Origin: DATFVA01 sp963832355
GTDB taxonomy: Bacteria; Bacteroidota; Ignavibacteria; Ignavibacteriales; Ignavibacteriaceae
Direction: 5' to 3'
Length of the DNA stretch: 64,000 bases
Assembly (NCBI GenBank): GCA_963832355.1
Contig: CAWHTX010000008.1
Span: forward strand, 186,001 to 250,000
Positions 54,363 to 62,986 of this stretch are shown here, piece by piece (the first letter of the stretch is position 1; every line of letters begins with the position of its first letter). Made by a program: the position numbers and the translations under genes. The notes beneath the pieces were generated by a model. It was not told the origin of the DNA, did no database searches, and saw nothing but the letters and a program-made list of their open reading frames with translations.

Positions 54363-55292
54363 ATGAGTCTATCCAGGAACCTCTTGTTGTGGGCTTCCCA
54401 GAATAATTGGATGAAGAAGAATGTACCTAAACTTTTCTATGTTAAAAAAGCTTTGCGGAAATTTATGCCCGGAGAAGATGTGGATTCCGCAATTATCGAG
54501 GCTTTAAGGTTTAAAGAAAAGGGGATAGGAACGGTTTTTACAAAGCTGGGGGAAAACATTATCACCCTTGAAGATGCAGGGGCGGTTACGGCACATTACC
54601 TCGGGCTACTGGACAAAATTGAAAAGTTCTCAGTTCTCTCTGAAATTTCCCTGAAATTAACTCAAATCGGATTCGATATCTTTTCTGAAGCCGCGGCGAC
54701 TAATTTTGAACTTATCTTAAAAAGTGCTGGTGAAAAAAATAATTTTATTTGGATCGATATGGAGCAGAGTTCCTATACACAAAGGACAGTTGATTTCTAT
54801 AAAGAGTTCAGAAGAAAATACAATAATGTTGGGATTTGCCTGCAGGCATATTTAAGAAGAACAATGAATGACATAAGTGATCTCCTGCCACTATCTCCCA
54901 ATATCAGGCTTGTTAAGGGAGCGTACATGGAACCTCCGGATAAAGTTTTTGCTGAAAAGGCACAGGTTGATAAAAATTACTTAAAACTTGCTCAAAAACT
55001 TCTTGATCATGTAAACGATCATAATGCAAGGATTGCTTTTGCCACACATGACCTTTCAATCATTTCTGAAGTAAAAAACTACACGACATCGAAGAATATT
55101 ACCAGGGACAGGTTTGAGTTTCAGATGCTGTATGGAATTAAATCTTCGGAGCAAATCAGAATTAGCGAGGAAGGATATAACATCCGTGTACTTATAAGCT
55201 ACGGAGAAGCCTGGTATTCATGGTATATGCGAAGACTTGCCGAAAGACCGGCAAATGTATGGTTCGTACTAAAAAACATATTTGCTAAATGA
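54363..55292 (+). CDS. Proline dehydrogenase, copy 2
   Basis: 309 residues with all catalytic motifs of copy 1 retained (RLVKGAYMEPPDKVFAEK, FATHDLSII, YGEAWYSWYMRRLAERPANV). About 25 residues differ. They cluster at residues 27-52 and 222-252, while long stretches between and after are almost unchanged, a pattern suggesting gene conversion or recent selection. Both copies appear functional. Confidence 0.95.
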   Translation: MSLSRNLLLWASQNNWMKKNVPKLFYVKKALRKFMPGEDVDSAIIEALRFKEKGIGTVFTKLGENIITLEDAGAVTAHYLGLLDKIEKFSVLSEISLKLTQIGFDIFSEAAATNFELILKSAGEKNNFIWIDMEQSSYTQRTVDFYKEFRRKYNNVGICLQAYLRRTMNDISDLLPLSPNIRLVKGAYMEPPDKVFAEKAQVDKNYLKLAQKLLDHVNDHNARIAFATHDLSIISEVKNYTTSKNITRDRFEFQMLYGIKSSEQIRISEEGYNIRVLISYGEAWYSWYMRRLAERPANVWFVLKNIFAK

Positions 55293-55536
55293 GATATTTA
55301 ATGTGCGTGTCGCACAAACTAAGAGCCCTCTGATTTCTATCGATCACTATTCTACTTCCTCATAATTATCTTACAATATTCATAATTCATTTGTAATCAT
55401 TCCGGACAGCAAAAATAAAGCGGACCGTTTACAACCATTATCATCCTGACCTTGAGCAATTTTTTACCGTTTTACGTGCTGGCATTATTAGTTAATTAGC
55501 ATTGTTATAGATATCAATTACGGGATAAAAGGCATC

Positions 55537-55591
55537 TGAATACGGAGTGAATACGCTTTGAATACGCAGTGAATACGCAGTGAATAACGCT
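55537..55591. repeat. Five tandem copies of an 11-bp repeat (TGAATACGCAG)
   Basis: Copies begin at 55537 (TGAATACGGAG), 55548 (TGAATACGCTT), 55559 and 55570 (TGAATACGCAG) and 55581 (TGAATAACGCT). The period is 11 bp, as in the array at 12406, and the core TGAA(A/T)ACG is shared. Confidence 0.88.
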
Positions 55592-55712
55592 TAAAAAGTA
55601 TGAATACACCAAAAATATACAATGATCATCATATATAGTAAATGAGTGGAGTATCTCCTGTGATTTTTACGGTGAGCAGTTATTAGGGTTAAAATTCGGC
55701 CTGGAAGGGCAT

Positions 55713-55745
55713 TAAAAAAGCCGTGAAGCAAACGCTCCACGGCTT
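55713..55745 (-). terminator. Rho-independent terminator of the PEGA lipoprotein gene
   Basis: On the minus strand AAGCCGTG and CACGGCTT form the stem (55718-55725 with 55738-55745), with additional inner pairs, followed by a run of six T. It lies 22 nt past the stop at 55767. Confidence 0.88.
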
Positions 55746-55766
55746 ATTCAAAGATCTATTTAATTT

Positions 55767-56525
55767 TTAGAACCTTCTATCTGCGCCAGTATTATTATAG
55801 ATCCATTGAACAACTACAAACGCAATGTTATTTACAGAACCCCAGCCCGTAATTTTAAGCTTGGAATAGTGACCGTCTTCATCATACAAGAATACGTAAT
55901 TAGGTTCTCTATCATCCATATAATCTGTCCATCCGGGAAAAGCAGAATTCGGTGAATCTACCGTATCCTGTAAATTACCAGATGTGCCTACTTTAAAACT
56001 AGTATGACGTGTTAAATTAGGATAAAGGTCGGCGCTCTGCACCAGATAAGACTGTCCGCCAGTACCACTACTTGAATAATAGATATCAACCAATCCATTA
56101 TTGCTCCCCGATACTCCATAAGCCATACCGGACGAAAGATCCAGACCACTTGGTTGATTTACTCCAGTGCCAGCAGTCTCCCACAGTGTATCCGGTCCGA
56201 AAGGAGTAAGATTCAAAGTAGAAGTTAATGGTACAAATTTGGTTACTAATGTATTGGTTACAACATTAACGGTAATTGTTGTATCCCTGTAACCGCTCAA
56301 ACTTAATGTTACCGAATGAGAACCGGTTGCAATATTACTCACACTATCCGGTGTAAATTTGCCGGTACTGGTACCATCCAGAATTATCTGGGCGCCAGAC
56401 GGCTGTGTGGTAATAAATATTGATCCTGTATCTTCAACAGGCGGAGGATTTGTAGTAGTATCCGAACAGGATGCTATAAACATCCCGATAATCATCACCA
56501 ACGGTATATAAATATATTTTCTCAT
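55767..56525 (-). CDS. PEGA-domain lipoprotein
   Basis: 252 residues. The lipobox is I-A-S-C20, after a hydrophobic core at 6-18. Residues 35-95 form a PEGA domain (GSIFITTQPSGAQIILDGTS, then ATGSHSVTLSLSGYRD), a surface beta-sandwich often attached to envelope proteins. Residues 105-252 form a second beta-rich region of unknown family with many Gly, Ser and Tyr residues. Outer-membrane or periplasmic location is likely. It lies 20 nt after another lipoprotein gene on the same strand, so the two may be co-transcribed. Confidence 0.87.
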   Translation of the reverse strand: MRKYIYIPLVMIIGMFIASCSDTTTNPPPVEDTGSIFITTQPSGAQIILDGTSTGKFTPDSVSNIATGSHSVTLSLSGYRDTTITVNVVTNTLVTKFVPLTSTLNLTPFGPDTLWETAGTGVNQPSGLDLSSGMAYGVSGSNNGLVDIYYSSSGTGGQSYLVQSADLYPNLTRHTSFKVGTSGNLQDTVDSPNSAFPGWTDYMDDREPNYVFLYDEDGHYSKLKITGWGSVNNIAFVVVQWIYNNTGADRRF

Positions 56526-56545
56526 AATTATTCCTTTCTATAGAA

Positions 56546-57046
56546 TTATTTTTTTGTAAAAGTAAAATTCACATCATAATTGTCGACTTTAAAATGAGCT
56601 GTTCCGGAAAGTTTTTTTCCATCATCAGATAATGTTGCTGTATATGTAGCTTCATTCCTGCTCTTAGCTTCATCCTTCATTGAAACCTTATTTCCTTCAG
56701 GTTCTAAATTTCCGCTGATTGCTTTATTCATTGGTTCGCGGTATGCAATTGAAAGATTTCCTTTAAAGTTTTCATCTTGTTGATCACTTATCTTTAATGT
56801 GGCATTATGTGATTGAAATTTACCTGTCCAGGTTCCGGTTAAATCAGGATACTGCATTGAAGTATCAGCCATAGCTGTGGTGTCGGTGCCCGGCTGTGCC
56901 ATATTTGTCGTATCATTCATTGTGCTCTCGCCTTCAGGTTTTTCTGACTTCTTTTCACAGCCAGCGGAAATCATTATTAACGAAATAACTAAAAACAGGA
57001 CAGAGAAATATTTACTTAAAGATGTCTTTGTTGCCTTTTTGAACAT
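56546..57046 (-). CDS. Small lipoprotein of unknown function
   Basis: 166 residues. The signal has a basic n-region and a lipobox ISAGC30. A low-complexity Thr/Asp/Met linker (35-68) leads to a beta-barrel-like domain (70-166) with DLTGTWTGKFQSHNATLKIS and KKLSGTAHFKVDNYDVNF, a pattern seen in small lipocalin-like lipoproteins. Specific family not recognised. It precedes the PEGA lipoprotein gene. Confidence 0.75.
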   Translation of the reverse strand: MFKKATKTSLSKYFSVLFLVISLIMISAGCEKKSEKPEGESTMNDTTNMAQPGTDTTAMADTSMQYPDLTGTWTGKFQSHNATLKISDQQDENFKGNLSIAYREPMNKAISGNLEPEGNKVSMKDEAKSRNEATYTATLSDDGKKLSGTAHFKVDNYDVNFTFTKK

Positions 57047-57300
57047 CTTAACTCCTTTTTATAAAATAATTTAAATGTTTTTTAAGCTTCAGGGTAACAT
57101 AACGAAATAAAGCAAAATTAGCTATGATTCATTCATCAATATTGGTTGATGTGATCTTGCTTTCGCCAGCCGAAAAGAATATTCAGTGTTTGACAATGGC
57201 ACTTATTCCGATCATCTCTACTTTATCTTCATCAATCCTGCACTTATCCTGCGAGCGCCGGTTTCTCGTGTCTCGCTCCCAGGGGGAAAGATATATAAGA

Positions 57301-57676
57301 CTAAACCGTTCTGAAATTCTGAAAATTTCCGAGCATTGTCAACCCGAAGACAATAAAGAAGACTAATATATAGAACGAAAAGAGCGATAGAAATAATTAT
57401 GAAGATTTTTTGAATATAGAAGAAACGGCTTTCACGCTCGAGAGCTCTTTCGAGCATGGAGGAATCGCCTGCATTTAAATACATTCTAAAAGAATCCGAG
57501 GATTCTCTTAATCTCAATCCGCTGATAATTAATGGAATACCGACGATCGCACCTATGATGGTCAGACATTCTAATGCCCCGATAATAATATAAAACATAC
57601 CGACAAAGTTCATATCACCGGCCATCTTATTAACCGTAAAATGCAAAGCAGGGGAAATGGTAGTAACCTGGTCCAT
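57301..57676 (-). CDS. DUF5362-like small membrane protein, with a C-terminal frameshift
   Basis: The frame from ATG 57676 gives two hydrophobic segments with GMFYIIIGALECLTIIGAIV and a helix-rich linker with LRLRESSDSFRMY, resembling the DUF5362 membrane family. As written it then reads into an unlikely charged tail to 57218. One base earlier in the frame, near 57360-57364, the sequence instead continues the membrane helix as FFIVFGLTMLGNFQNFRTV and stops at 57301, giving 124 residues. The latter is favoured because it completes the hydrophobic segment. Function unknown. Confidence 0.68.
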
Positions 57677-57934
57677 TTTTTCTCCTTTCCTATTGATATA
57701 AAATATTGTTATCTGATCCCTGTGTTGGCATTATAAGATAACAATAATTAAAAATGAAATAATTTATTCAAATTTGATTCCAAAATTTTATAAGTGATAA
57801 GAAGCATACTAACTGTAAAATTTACTAAAAAGAACAAAATTGTTCAATTACCCGAGGTAATCGTGCATATAAATTGCTTATCTTCGGGCGAAATTTAAAG
57901 AATAATGGTTATAGAACAATAAAATCAAGCTGCA

Positions 57935-58705
57935 ATGAATCATAAAATTGAAATTTACTTAATTCGAATAAATTTCTGATATCAGTTATTACGCTGATAG
58001 TACTGGTGGTTTATCTTCATTCTCTTTTTCACGGACTAATTTTTCTGGATGATGATACTTTGATTTTTACAAAATTTAGCGGGATGACACTTGCTGAAAA
58101 AATTTCATCTTCCTTCACCTCGAATTACCTGGATATGCATTATTATCGTCCTATCGCACTGCTTTCTATAATCTTTGATTTACTCATCGGCGGTCGGTCA
58201 GGTATTAATTTGTCAACGGCGTAATTAAGCATCCATGATTGAGAAGATTTCAATCTTCTGATACTAAAAGTTCATTGGCGTTCCTAAGATTATCTCATTT
58301 AGTTCTACTTTATTTTTTGCTCTTAGTCCTATTCATATTAATGCTGTTGGCTGGATTGCAGGAAGGGGAGATTTGCTGGCAGCATTTTTTTCGGCTTCTG
58401 CTTTCTATGTTTTTATAAAATTCACAAAAAATGAACGCACATATTTATTGATTTTTATAACCCTGCTTCTCTTTTTAGCCTTCTTATCCAAGGAAGTTTC
58501 ATTACTTGTACCTTTTTTGTTTCTAATTTATTACTTCACACATAAAAAGAATTATACCCTAAATAAAGGAAGTGTTTCTGTTTTATTACTGTTAGTAGTG
58601 GTACTTGGAAGTTATTATTTACTGAGGGGTTTAATTTTAACAACATACATCTGGATAAATTTTCATTTACCACATACTCAAGGAACGGGAGGTCATCCGA
58701 AATGA
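57935..58705 (+). pseudogene. Decayed polytopic membrane protein, GT39/TMTC-like N-terminal remnant
   Basis: Starts at ATG 57935 (MNHKIEIYLIRINF), which frameshifts into LISVITLIVLVVYLHSLFHG, then LIFLDDDTLIFTKFSG, a region like the N-terminus of TMTC/O-mannosyltransferase-type proteins with acidic loop DDD. A second break near 58200-58280 follows, then FALSPIHINAVGWIAGRGDL and further membrane helices to 58705. The C-terminal TPR part expected for such proteins is missing. Several breaks plus truncation make this a true pseudogene. Confidence 0.7.
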
Positions 58706-59141
58706 AAAAGACAAAAATGACGCTAAAAATCCGGTAGAACTTCTATCCTACTGGAAAATTTTTACTTGTAAAACTTACAAGCACCAAAAATGTCGCTTAT
58801 AAATCCTCAATAAACATTTTATAAGTGCACTTATTAAGGACTGGCATATTATTTTCTTTACTAAACCGTCTTTGAAATTATGAGTAAAAACTTTTAACAG
58901 CCAGTTAAAACTGAAGAAATCCAACGGCTGTCTAAGCATCCGGTAAATAATTCCTTACAAGAAAACATTACCGGTAAATAAAAATCGAAGATTAAATTCG
59001 TGCTTATCATATAATGTGTACAACGCCTGATTACCTGATGGCACGAATCCTGATAATCAGGAAAGAGCTTAGAAATTTTGATCGTAACTAATTGATAAGA
59101 ACACTTAATAAACTAATCACAACAACATAAGGAGATCTGTA
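58706..59141. other. Intergenic region upstream of the pilin-like gene
   Basis: 436 bp with no supported gene. It includes a small hairpin near 58768-58785 (CTTGTAA / TTACAAG) and CCGGTAA / TTACCGG inverted copies at about 58939-58976. These may be remnants or regulatory. A good ribosome binding site (AAGGAG) lies 8 nt before the pilin-like ATG. Confidence 0.45.
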
Positions 59142-59543
59142 ATGGGTCAACAACAACTTCTTTTAATCGTTCTTGGTGTTATCGTAGTTGGTATAGCTGT
59201 AGTAGTTGGTATCAACTTATTCAATGCAAACGCTGAAGCTTCTGCTCAGGATTCTTTAGTTTCTCAGGGAACAAACATCGGTGCTCTGGCACAGCAGTAT
59301 TATAAGAAACCTACCGCTATGAATGGTGGCGGCAATACTTTCACTGGTTTTGACACAAAAGTATGGAATACCCTTCCCCAAAACCTTAAAGTTTCAACTG
59401 ATGCAGATTGGACTGCAGTTCCGCCGGTAGTAGCCGCTGATAACATCGTCTTCACAGCAACTCCACTGGATGAAGGATATGCAGCTAAATGGAAAGTAGT
59501 TACAACAGTAAATAAAGACTCCGTTGTTTCTGCAGTACAGTAA
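59142..59543 (+). CDS. Atypical type IV pilin-like protein
   Basis: 133 residues. The N-terminus is MG-QQQLLLIVLGVIVVGIAVV, a single uninterrupted hydrophobic helix (about residues 5-27) as in type IV pilins. The leader before the Gly is just Met1, the residue after the expected cleavage site is Gln rather than Phe, and the canonical Glu at mature position 5 is Leu. The remaining ~105 residues are a small globular part with a probable disordered NGGGN loop and no cysteine pair. Next to gspF-, gspE- and pilT-like genes, with its own strong RBS and terminator, it is the likely structural subunit. It may be processed differently from classic pilins. Confidence 0.72.
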   Translation: MGQQQLLLIVLGVIVVGIAVVVGINLFNANAEASAQDSLVSQGTNIGALAQQYYKKPTAMNGGGNTFTGFDTKVWNTLPQNLKVSTDADWTAVPPVVAADNIVFTATPLDEGYAAKWKVVTTVNKDSVVSAVQ

Positions 59544-59566
59544 ATAATATCAAAAATCTTTCTATT

Positions 59567-59600
59567 AAAAGGCTGTATAATTTACAGCCTTTTCTATTTT
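59567..59600 (+). terminator. Rho-independent terminator after the pilin-like gene
   Basis: AAAAGGCTGTA (59567-59577) and TACAGCCTTTT (59583-59593) are perfect 11-bp reverse complements with a 5-nt loop, followed by a T-rich tail. It allows the pilin-like gene to be transcribed at a higher level than the machinery genes. Confidence 0.88.
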
Positions 59601-59788
59601 AAACTTTACCAAATTTAATTTCATTAAAAAAACACAGGTATTAGTTTACACAACATCCAACAGAATGTGTCGTATTCCTTTCTAAATATTGTTCAAATCG
59701 TATGAAACAAGGTTGTAAGCCAGGTTTTGACTTTGGAATGAGAATTGTAGAGTAAGTTAAAAATTTATAAACAAATGCAATTTTTATA

Positions 59789-61167
59789 ATGGTAGAACTA
59801 AAATTTACTGCGGAAAAGTTAAACGGTCAGGCTATAAATGGTTCCCTATCAGCTAATTCTTTCATTGAGGGGAAGAAAAAGATACAAAAGTTAGCTGAAA
59901 AAAATCAGTTGAAGGTAAGGAAAATAGAAAAGAAAGCAACCTTCCTTTACAAGGTTAGAAAGGGAAATGAAAAACCCATAACCGGAGAACAAAAAGCCTA
60001 TACCAAGAAAGAAGTGGAGGATGCTCTTTCCCGTCTTGGATATCAGGTGATATCCGTAAATAAGAAATTACTTGAGTTTAATAAAAAACCTCCGAATTCT
60101 GAGATAGTTACATTCGTTAAAATAAGTGCTGAATTACTTGATCAAAAATTACCATATAATGAAATATTAACATTATTGATGAATGATACAGAAAATAAGA
60201 CTCTAAGAGGGATACTCTAAAAGAAGTTAATAATGACCTCAAAAAGGGAGCAGACAGTGAGGCAACTTTTCTAAAGTATCAAAATATCTTTGGAAAATTT
60301 ACTGCGTATATGTTAGGATTAGCTTCAAAAAGCGGAAATATGGCAGAGATATATAAAGCGACGGCTAAGTTCCTGGAAAGAAGACAAGAATTTAAGAAAA
60401 GTTTAAGAAGCGCTTTAATTACACCTCTGGTGACAATTTTTGTGCTCTTTCTGGCTGTGGTTTTTTATGTCGCTTACATCTTCCCTGAAACAGCCAAGTT
60501 ATTTGTGAGATTCAAAATCGAACTGCCCCCTATGACAGCCTTTACTTTAAAGATGAGCGATTTCATGATTGACAATATGTACATACTTCTAGCTCTATTC
60601 ATAATACCTCCGATTATATTCTGGAAATGGGCTACTTCCAAAAAAGGTATGGTTTCATTTCATAAAATGTTATTCAGACTGCCACTTGTGGGTAATCTAA
60701 TTCATAAAACTATTATTGAAGTCTACTGCCGCGTATTTTATACTTTGTACAGCGGGTCAGCAGAAAGCATTGAACCTATAAGGATTGCCGCAGAAGCGGC
60801 CGGAAATAAATATTTCGAAGAACGAATTAAAAATGTAGCTATACCATTAATGGTTAAAAAAGGTGTAGGAATGACCGATGCTTTCACGGCATCAGGTGTT
60901 TTTACCGAAACGGCTCTTTCGAGATTGCACTCAGGAGAAGAAACTGGAACTATAAAGAATACATCCCTTCAGCTCGCAAATTACTATGAAGCTGAAACAG
61001 TATATAAACTGAAGAATTTTATCGAAATCGTTCAGGTCGTTATTGCAATGATTATTATGGTAGTTATGATACTTCTTACACTGGTTTCCGCAGAAACGGC
61101 AACTGTTCACCCAAAACAACCTGGTATGGCAAACAATATAACCTATATGCAGAGTGATAAAGTATGA
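59789..61167 (+). CDS. GspF/PilC-like platform protein with duplicated N-terminal motif, frameshifted
   Basis: The frame from ATG 59789 holds two successive copies of the short GspF N-terminal motif: FTAEKLNGQAINGSLSANSF (residues 6-53) and YKVRKGNEKPITGEQKAYTK (54-97). It then enters the first T2SS-F domain and ends at TAA 60218-60220 after TENKTLRGIL. The continuation KEVNNDLKKGADSEATFLKY is two bases on, leading to the membrane helices and second T2SS-F domain to 61167. About 458 residues are restored by skipping TA or adding one base. GspF/PilC forms the inner-membrane platform for pilus or pseudopilus assembly. It overlaps gspE by 4 nt. Confidence 0.82.
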
Positions 61168-62954
61168 TTGAGACAAATCTGGAAATGACCGACAAAATCG
61201 GTTTCCTTCTTTTCAAAAAAGGCATTATAGATGCGGCTACATTAGAAAGGGCATTGAATGCGAAGGCAAATGACAATAATAAAGTAAAAAGAAATCTTGC
61301 CCAGATCCTGGTTCAGGATTTTGGCTATGAACACGATACCATCTTCCGGGAAGTAGCCATCTTGTATGCATTTCGGGAACTTGATACGCGTCCTGAAGAT
61401 ATTCCTGAGAATAGACTTGAATCAATAAAGCACATGATAACTAGTGCCAGTGATTCTCTGAAAAGTCAGATGCTTGAACATAAGATCATTCCTTTCATGT
61501 ATGATGAAAGGTTAAAAGATAAACTCATACTTGCAGCGATAGATCCCACTGACCGTAATATTCCTAAAATTGCCTTTGGCCTAAATGCGAAAAAGTATGA
61601 GATAGTTTTTATACGTAAAAAAGATTATGAAAAGCTGATTTCCACTATCCTGCCTCCGGAAAATGTCTATTTGAAAATGATGGAGGAAATGGATGCTGAA
61701 ATTAAGATTGAGGATGAAGAAAATTCGTTTGATGAAGATGAACTCGATGCTGAAATCAATAAGAGTGCCTTAATAAATCTTGTAGAAGCAGCTTTAATTG
61801 AAGGTGTACGGAAAGGAGCCAGTGATATCCATTTCGTTCCCAAGATGGGAAATAAAACCGATATCTTGATAAGAATTGACGGAAACCTGCAGCATTGGCA
61901 TACGCAGGATAATACTCTTCCTGAAGCTGTGGTCGCTGTTGTAAAAGATCGCTCAAAGGGAATGGACAGGTTTGAAAGGGAAAGAGCACAGGATGGGTAT
62001 ATTCAAAGAGAGATAGATGGTCACGTCATAAGATTCAGAGTTTCTGTTTTACCAATGGTGGGAACGGAACTTAAAAATAAATTTGAAAGCGTGGTAATAA
62101 GAATACTTGATGATAGAAAAGTAATCACTGATCTTGATAAATTAGGTCTAACCGGATATTCAAGGCAGACTTTCGTTAAGGCAATTAATCAGCCTCAGGG
62201 AATGGTTATACTAACAGGACCGACAGGAAGTGGAAAGAGTACAACCCTTGTCGCAGCTCTATACCAGGTGATAGATCCAACTCTCAACGTTCTTACCGTA
62301 GAAGATCCGGTGGAGTATGTAATCCAGGGTGCTCGCCAGTTAAAGATTGGTTACAAAATGAATTTTGACCAGGCGATAAGATCAATCCTTCGACATGATC
62401 CCGACGTTGTACTTGTTGGTGAGATGAGAGATAAGGAAACAGCTGAAGTCGCTATTAAACTTGCAAACACAGGTCACTTAACTTTTTCTACACTTCATAC
62501 AAATGATGCACCCAGTGCTGTATCCCGTTTGTATAAAATGGGTATAGAGCCATTTCTTATAGCATATGCTATAAATATCATCGTTGCTCAGCGTCTTGTA
62601 AGGAGTTTATGTAATAATTGCAAGCGCCGAGTGGTAAATTTTGACGAAACTCTAATGAAAGCCTCTGGCCTGAATATTGAAGAATGGAAGAATTATACGA
62701 TCTATGAGCCAAAAGGATGCGAAAAGTGCAATGGGACAGGTTATAAGGGCAGATTAGCGATTCACGAGGCACTTTATTTTACAAAAGAAATCCGACAACA
62801 TATCGTTCGTTCTGGTATTGAAGTTGATGAAGAAAAGATCAGAAACCAGGCAAAAGCTGATGGTACACTTACTTTAAGAGATTCTGGATTTGAAAAAGTG
62901 AAACTGGGATTAACCTCGATCCAGGAAGTACTTGCAGCCACAACAGATGAATAA
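61164..62954 (+). CDS. GspE/PilB-type pilus assembly ATPase
   Basis: 596 residues. An N-terminal GspE/MshEN-like domain (1-160) is followed by an acidic linker and the hexameric ATPase: GASDIHFVPKMG Asp box, Walker A GPTGSGKS (352-359), Walker B DVVLVGEMRDKETA, His box GHLTFSTLHTNDAPSA. The C-terminal zinc motif is CNNCKRR ... CEKCNGTG. This is the extension-type motor. It overlaps the gspF-like gene by 4 nt and precedes a pilT-like gene. Confidence 0.93.
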   Translation: MIETNLEMTDKIGFLLFKKGIIDAATLERALNAKANDNNKVKRNLAQILVQDFGYEHDTIFREVAILYAFRELDTRPEDIPENRLESIKHMITSASDSLKSQMLEHKIIPFMYDERLKDKLILAAIDPTDRNIPKIAFGLNAKKYEIVFIRKKDYEKLISTILPPENVYLKMMEEMDAEIKIEDEENSFDEDELDAEINKSALINLVEAALIEGVRKGASDIHFVPKMGNKTDILIRIDGNLQHWHTQDNTLPEAVVAVVKDRSKGMDRFERERAQDGYIQREIDGHVIRFRVSVLPMVGTELKNKFESVVIRILDDRKVITDLDKLGLTGYSRQTFVKAINQPQGMVILTGPTGSGKSTTLVAALYQVIDPTLNVLTVEDPVEYVIQGARQLKIGYKMNFDQAIRSILRHDPDVVLVGEMRDKETAEVAIKLANTGHLTFSTLHTNDAPSAVSRLYKMGIEPFLIAYAINIIVAQRLVRSLCNNCKRRVVNFDETLMKASGLNIEEWKNYTIYEPKGCEKCNGTGYKGRLAIHEALYFTKEIRQHIVRSGIEVDEEKIRNQAKADGTLTLRDSGFEKVKLGLTSIQEVLAATTDE

Positions 62955-62986
62955 AAATTAAATAAAAACATAAATGCTTATACACT

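Larger units (their letters stand above)
52998..55292. repeat. Tandem segmental duplication of a proline dehydrogenase unit (~1295 bp)
   Basis: The leader from about 52998 (AACTAAAGTATAATTAAGAC, then ATTATCTTTCAAAGAAATTC) recurs at about 54293 with only scattered changes, and each is followed by an almost identical 309-codon gene. The offset is 1295 bp throughout. The spacer 53998-54292 is unique. The unit contains the ribosome binding region and start codon, so both copies can be expressed. Confidence 0.9.
55293..55766. other. Intergenic region with 11-bp tandem repeats and terminator
   Basis: About 470 bp between converging genes. It contains the 11-bp repeat array at 55537-55591, a further TGAATACACC at 55601, and the terminator of the PEGA lipoprotein gene at 55713-55745. 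No reading frame is supported. Confidence 0.6.

Noticed and set aside
57124..57366. A plus-strand reading frame antisense to the DUF5362-like gene
   Set aside because: No recognisable domain; it overlaps the frameshifted end of the real gene.
59690..59710. GTTCAAATC as a tRNA T-loop
   Set aside because: No acceptor stem, anticodon arm or D arm could be folded around it; no tRNA was found elsewhere in the window.
60190..60235. Programmed ribosomal frameshift in gspF
   Set aside because: No slippery heptamer or downstream pseudoknot was seen at the break, and many other genes here carry unrelated indels.
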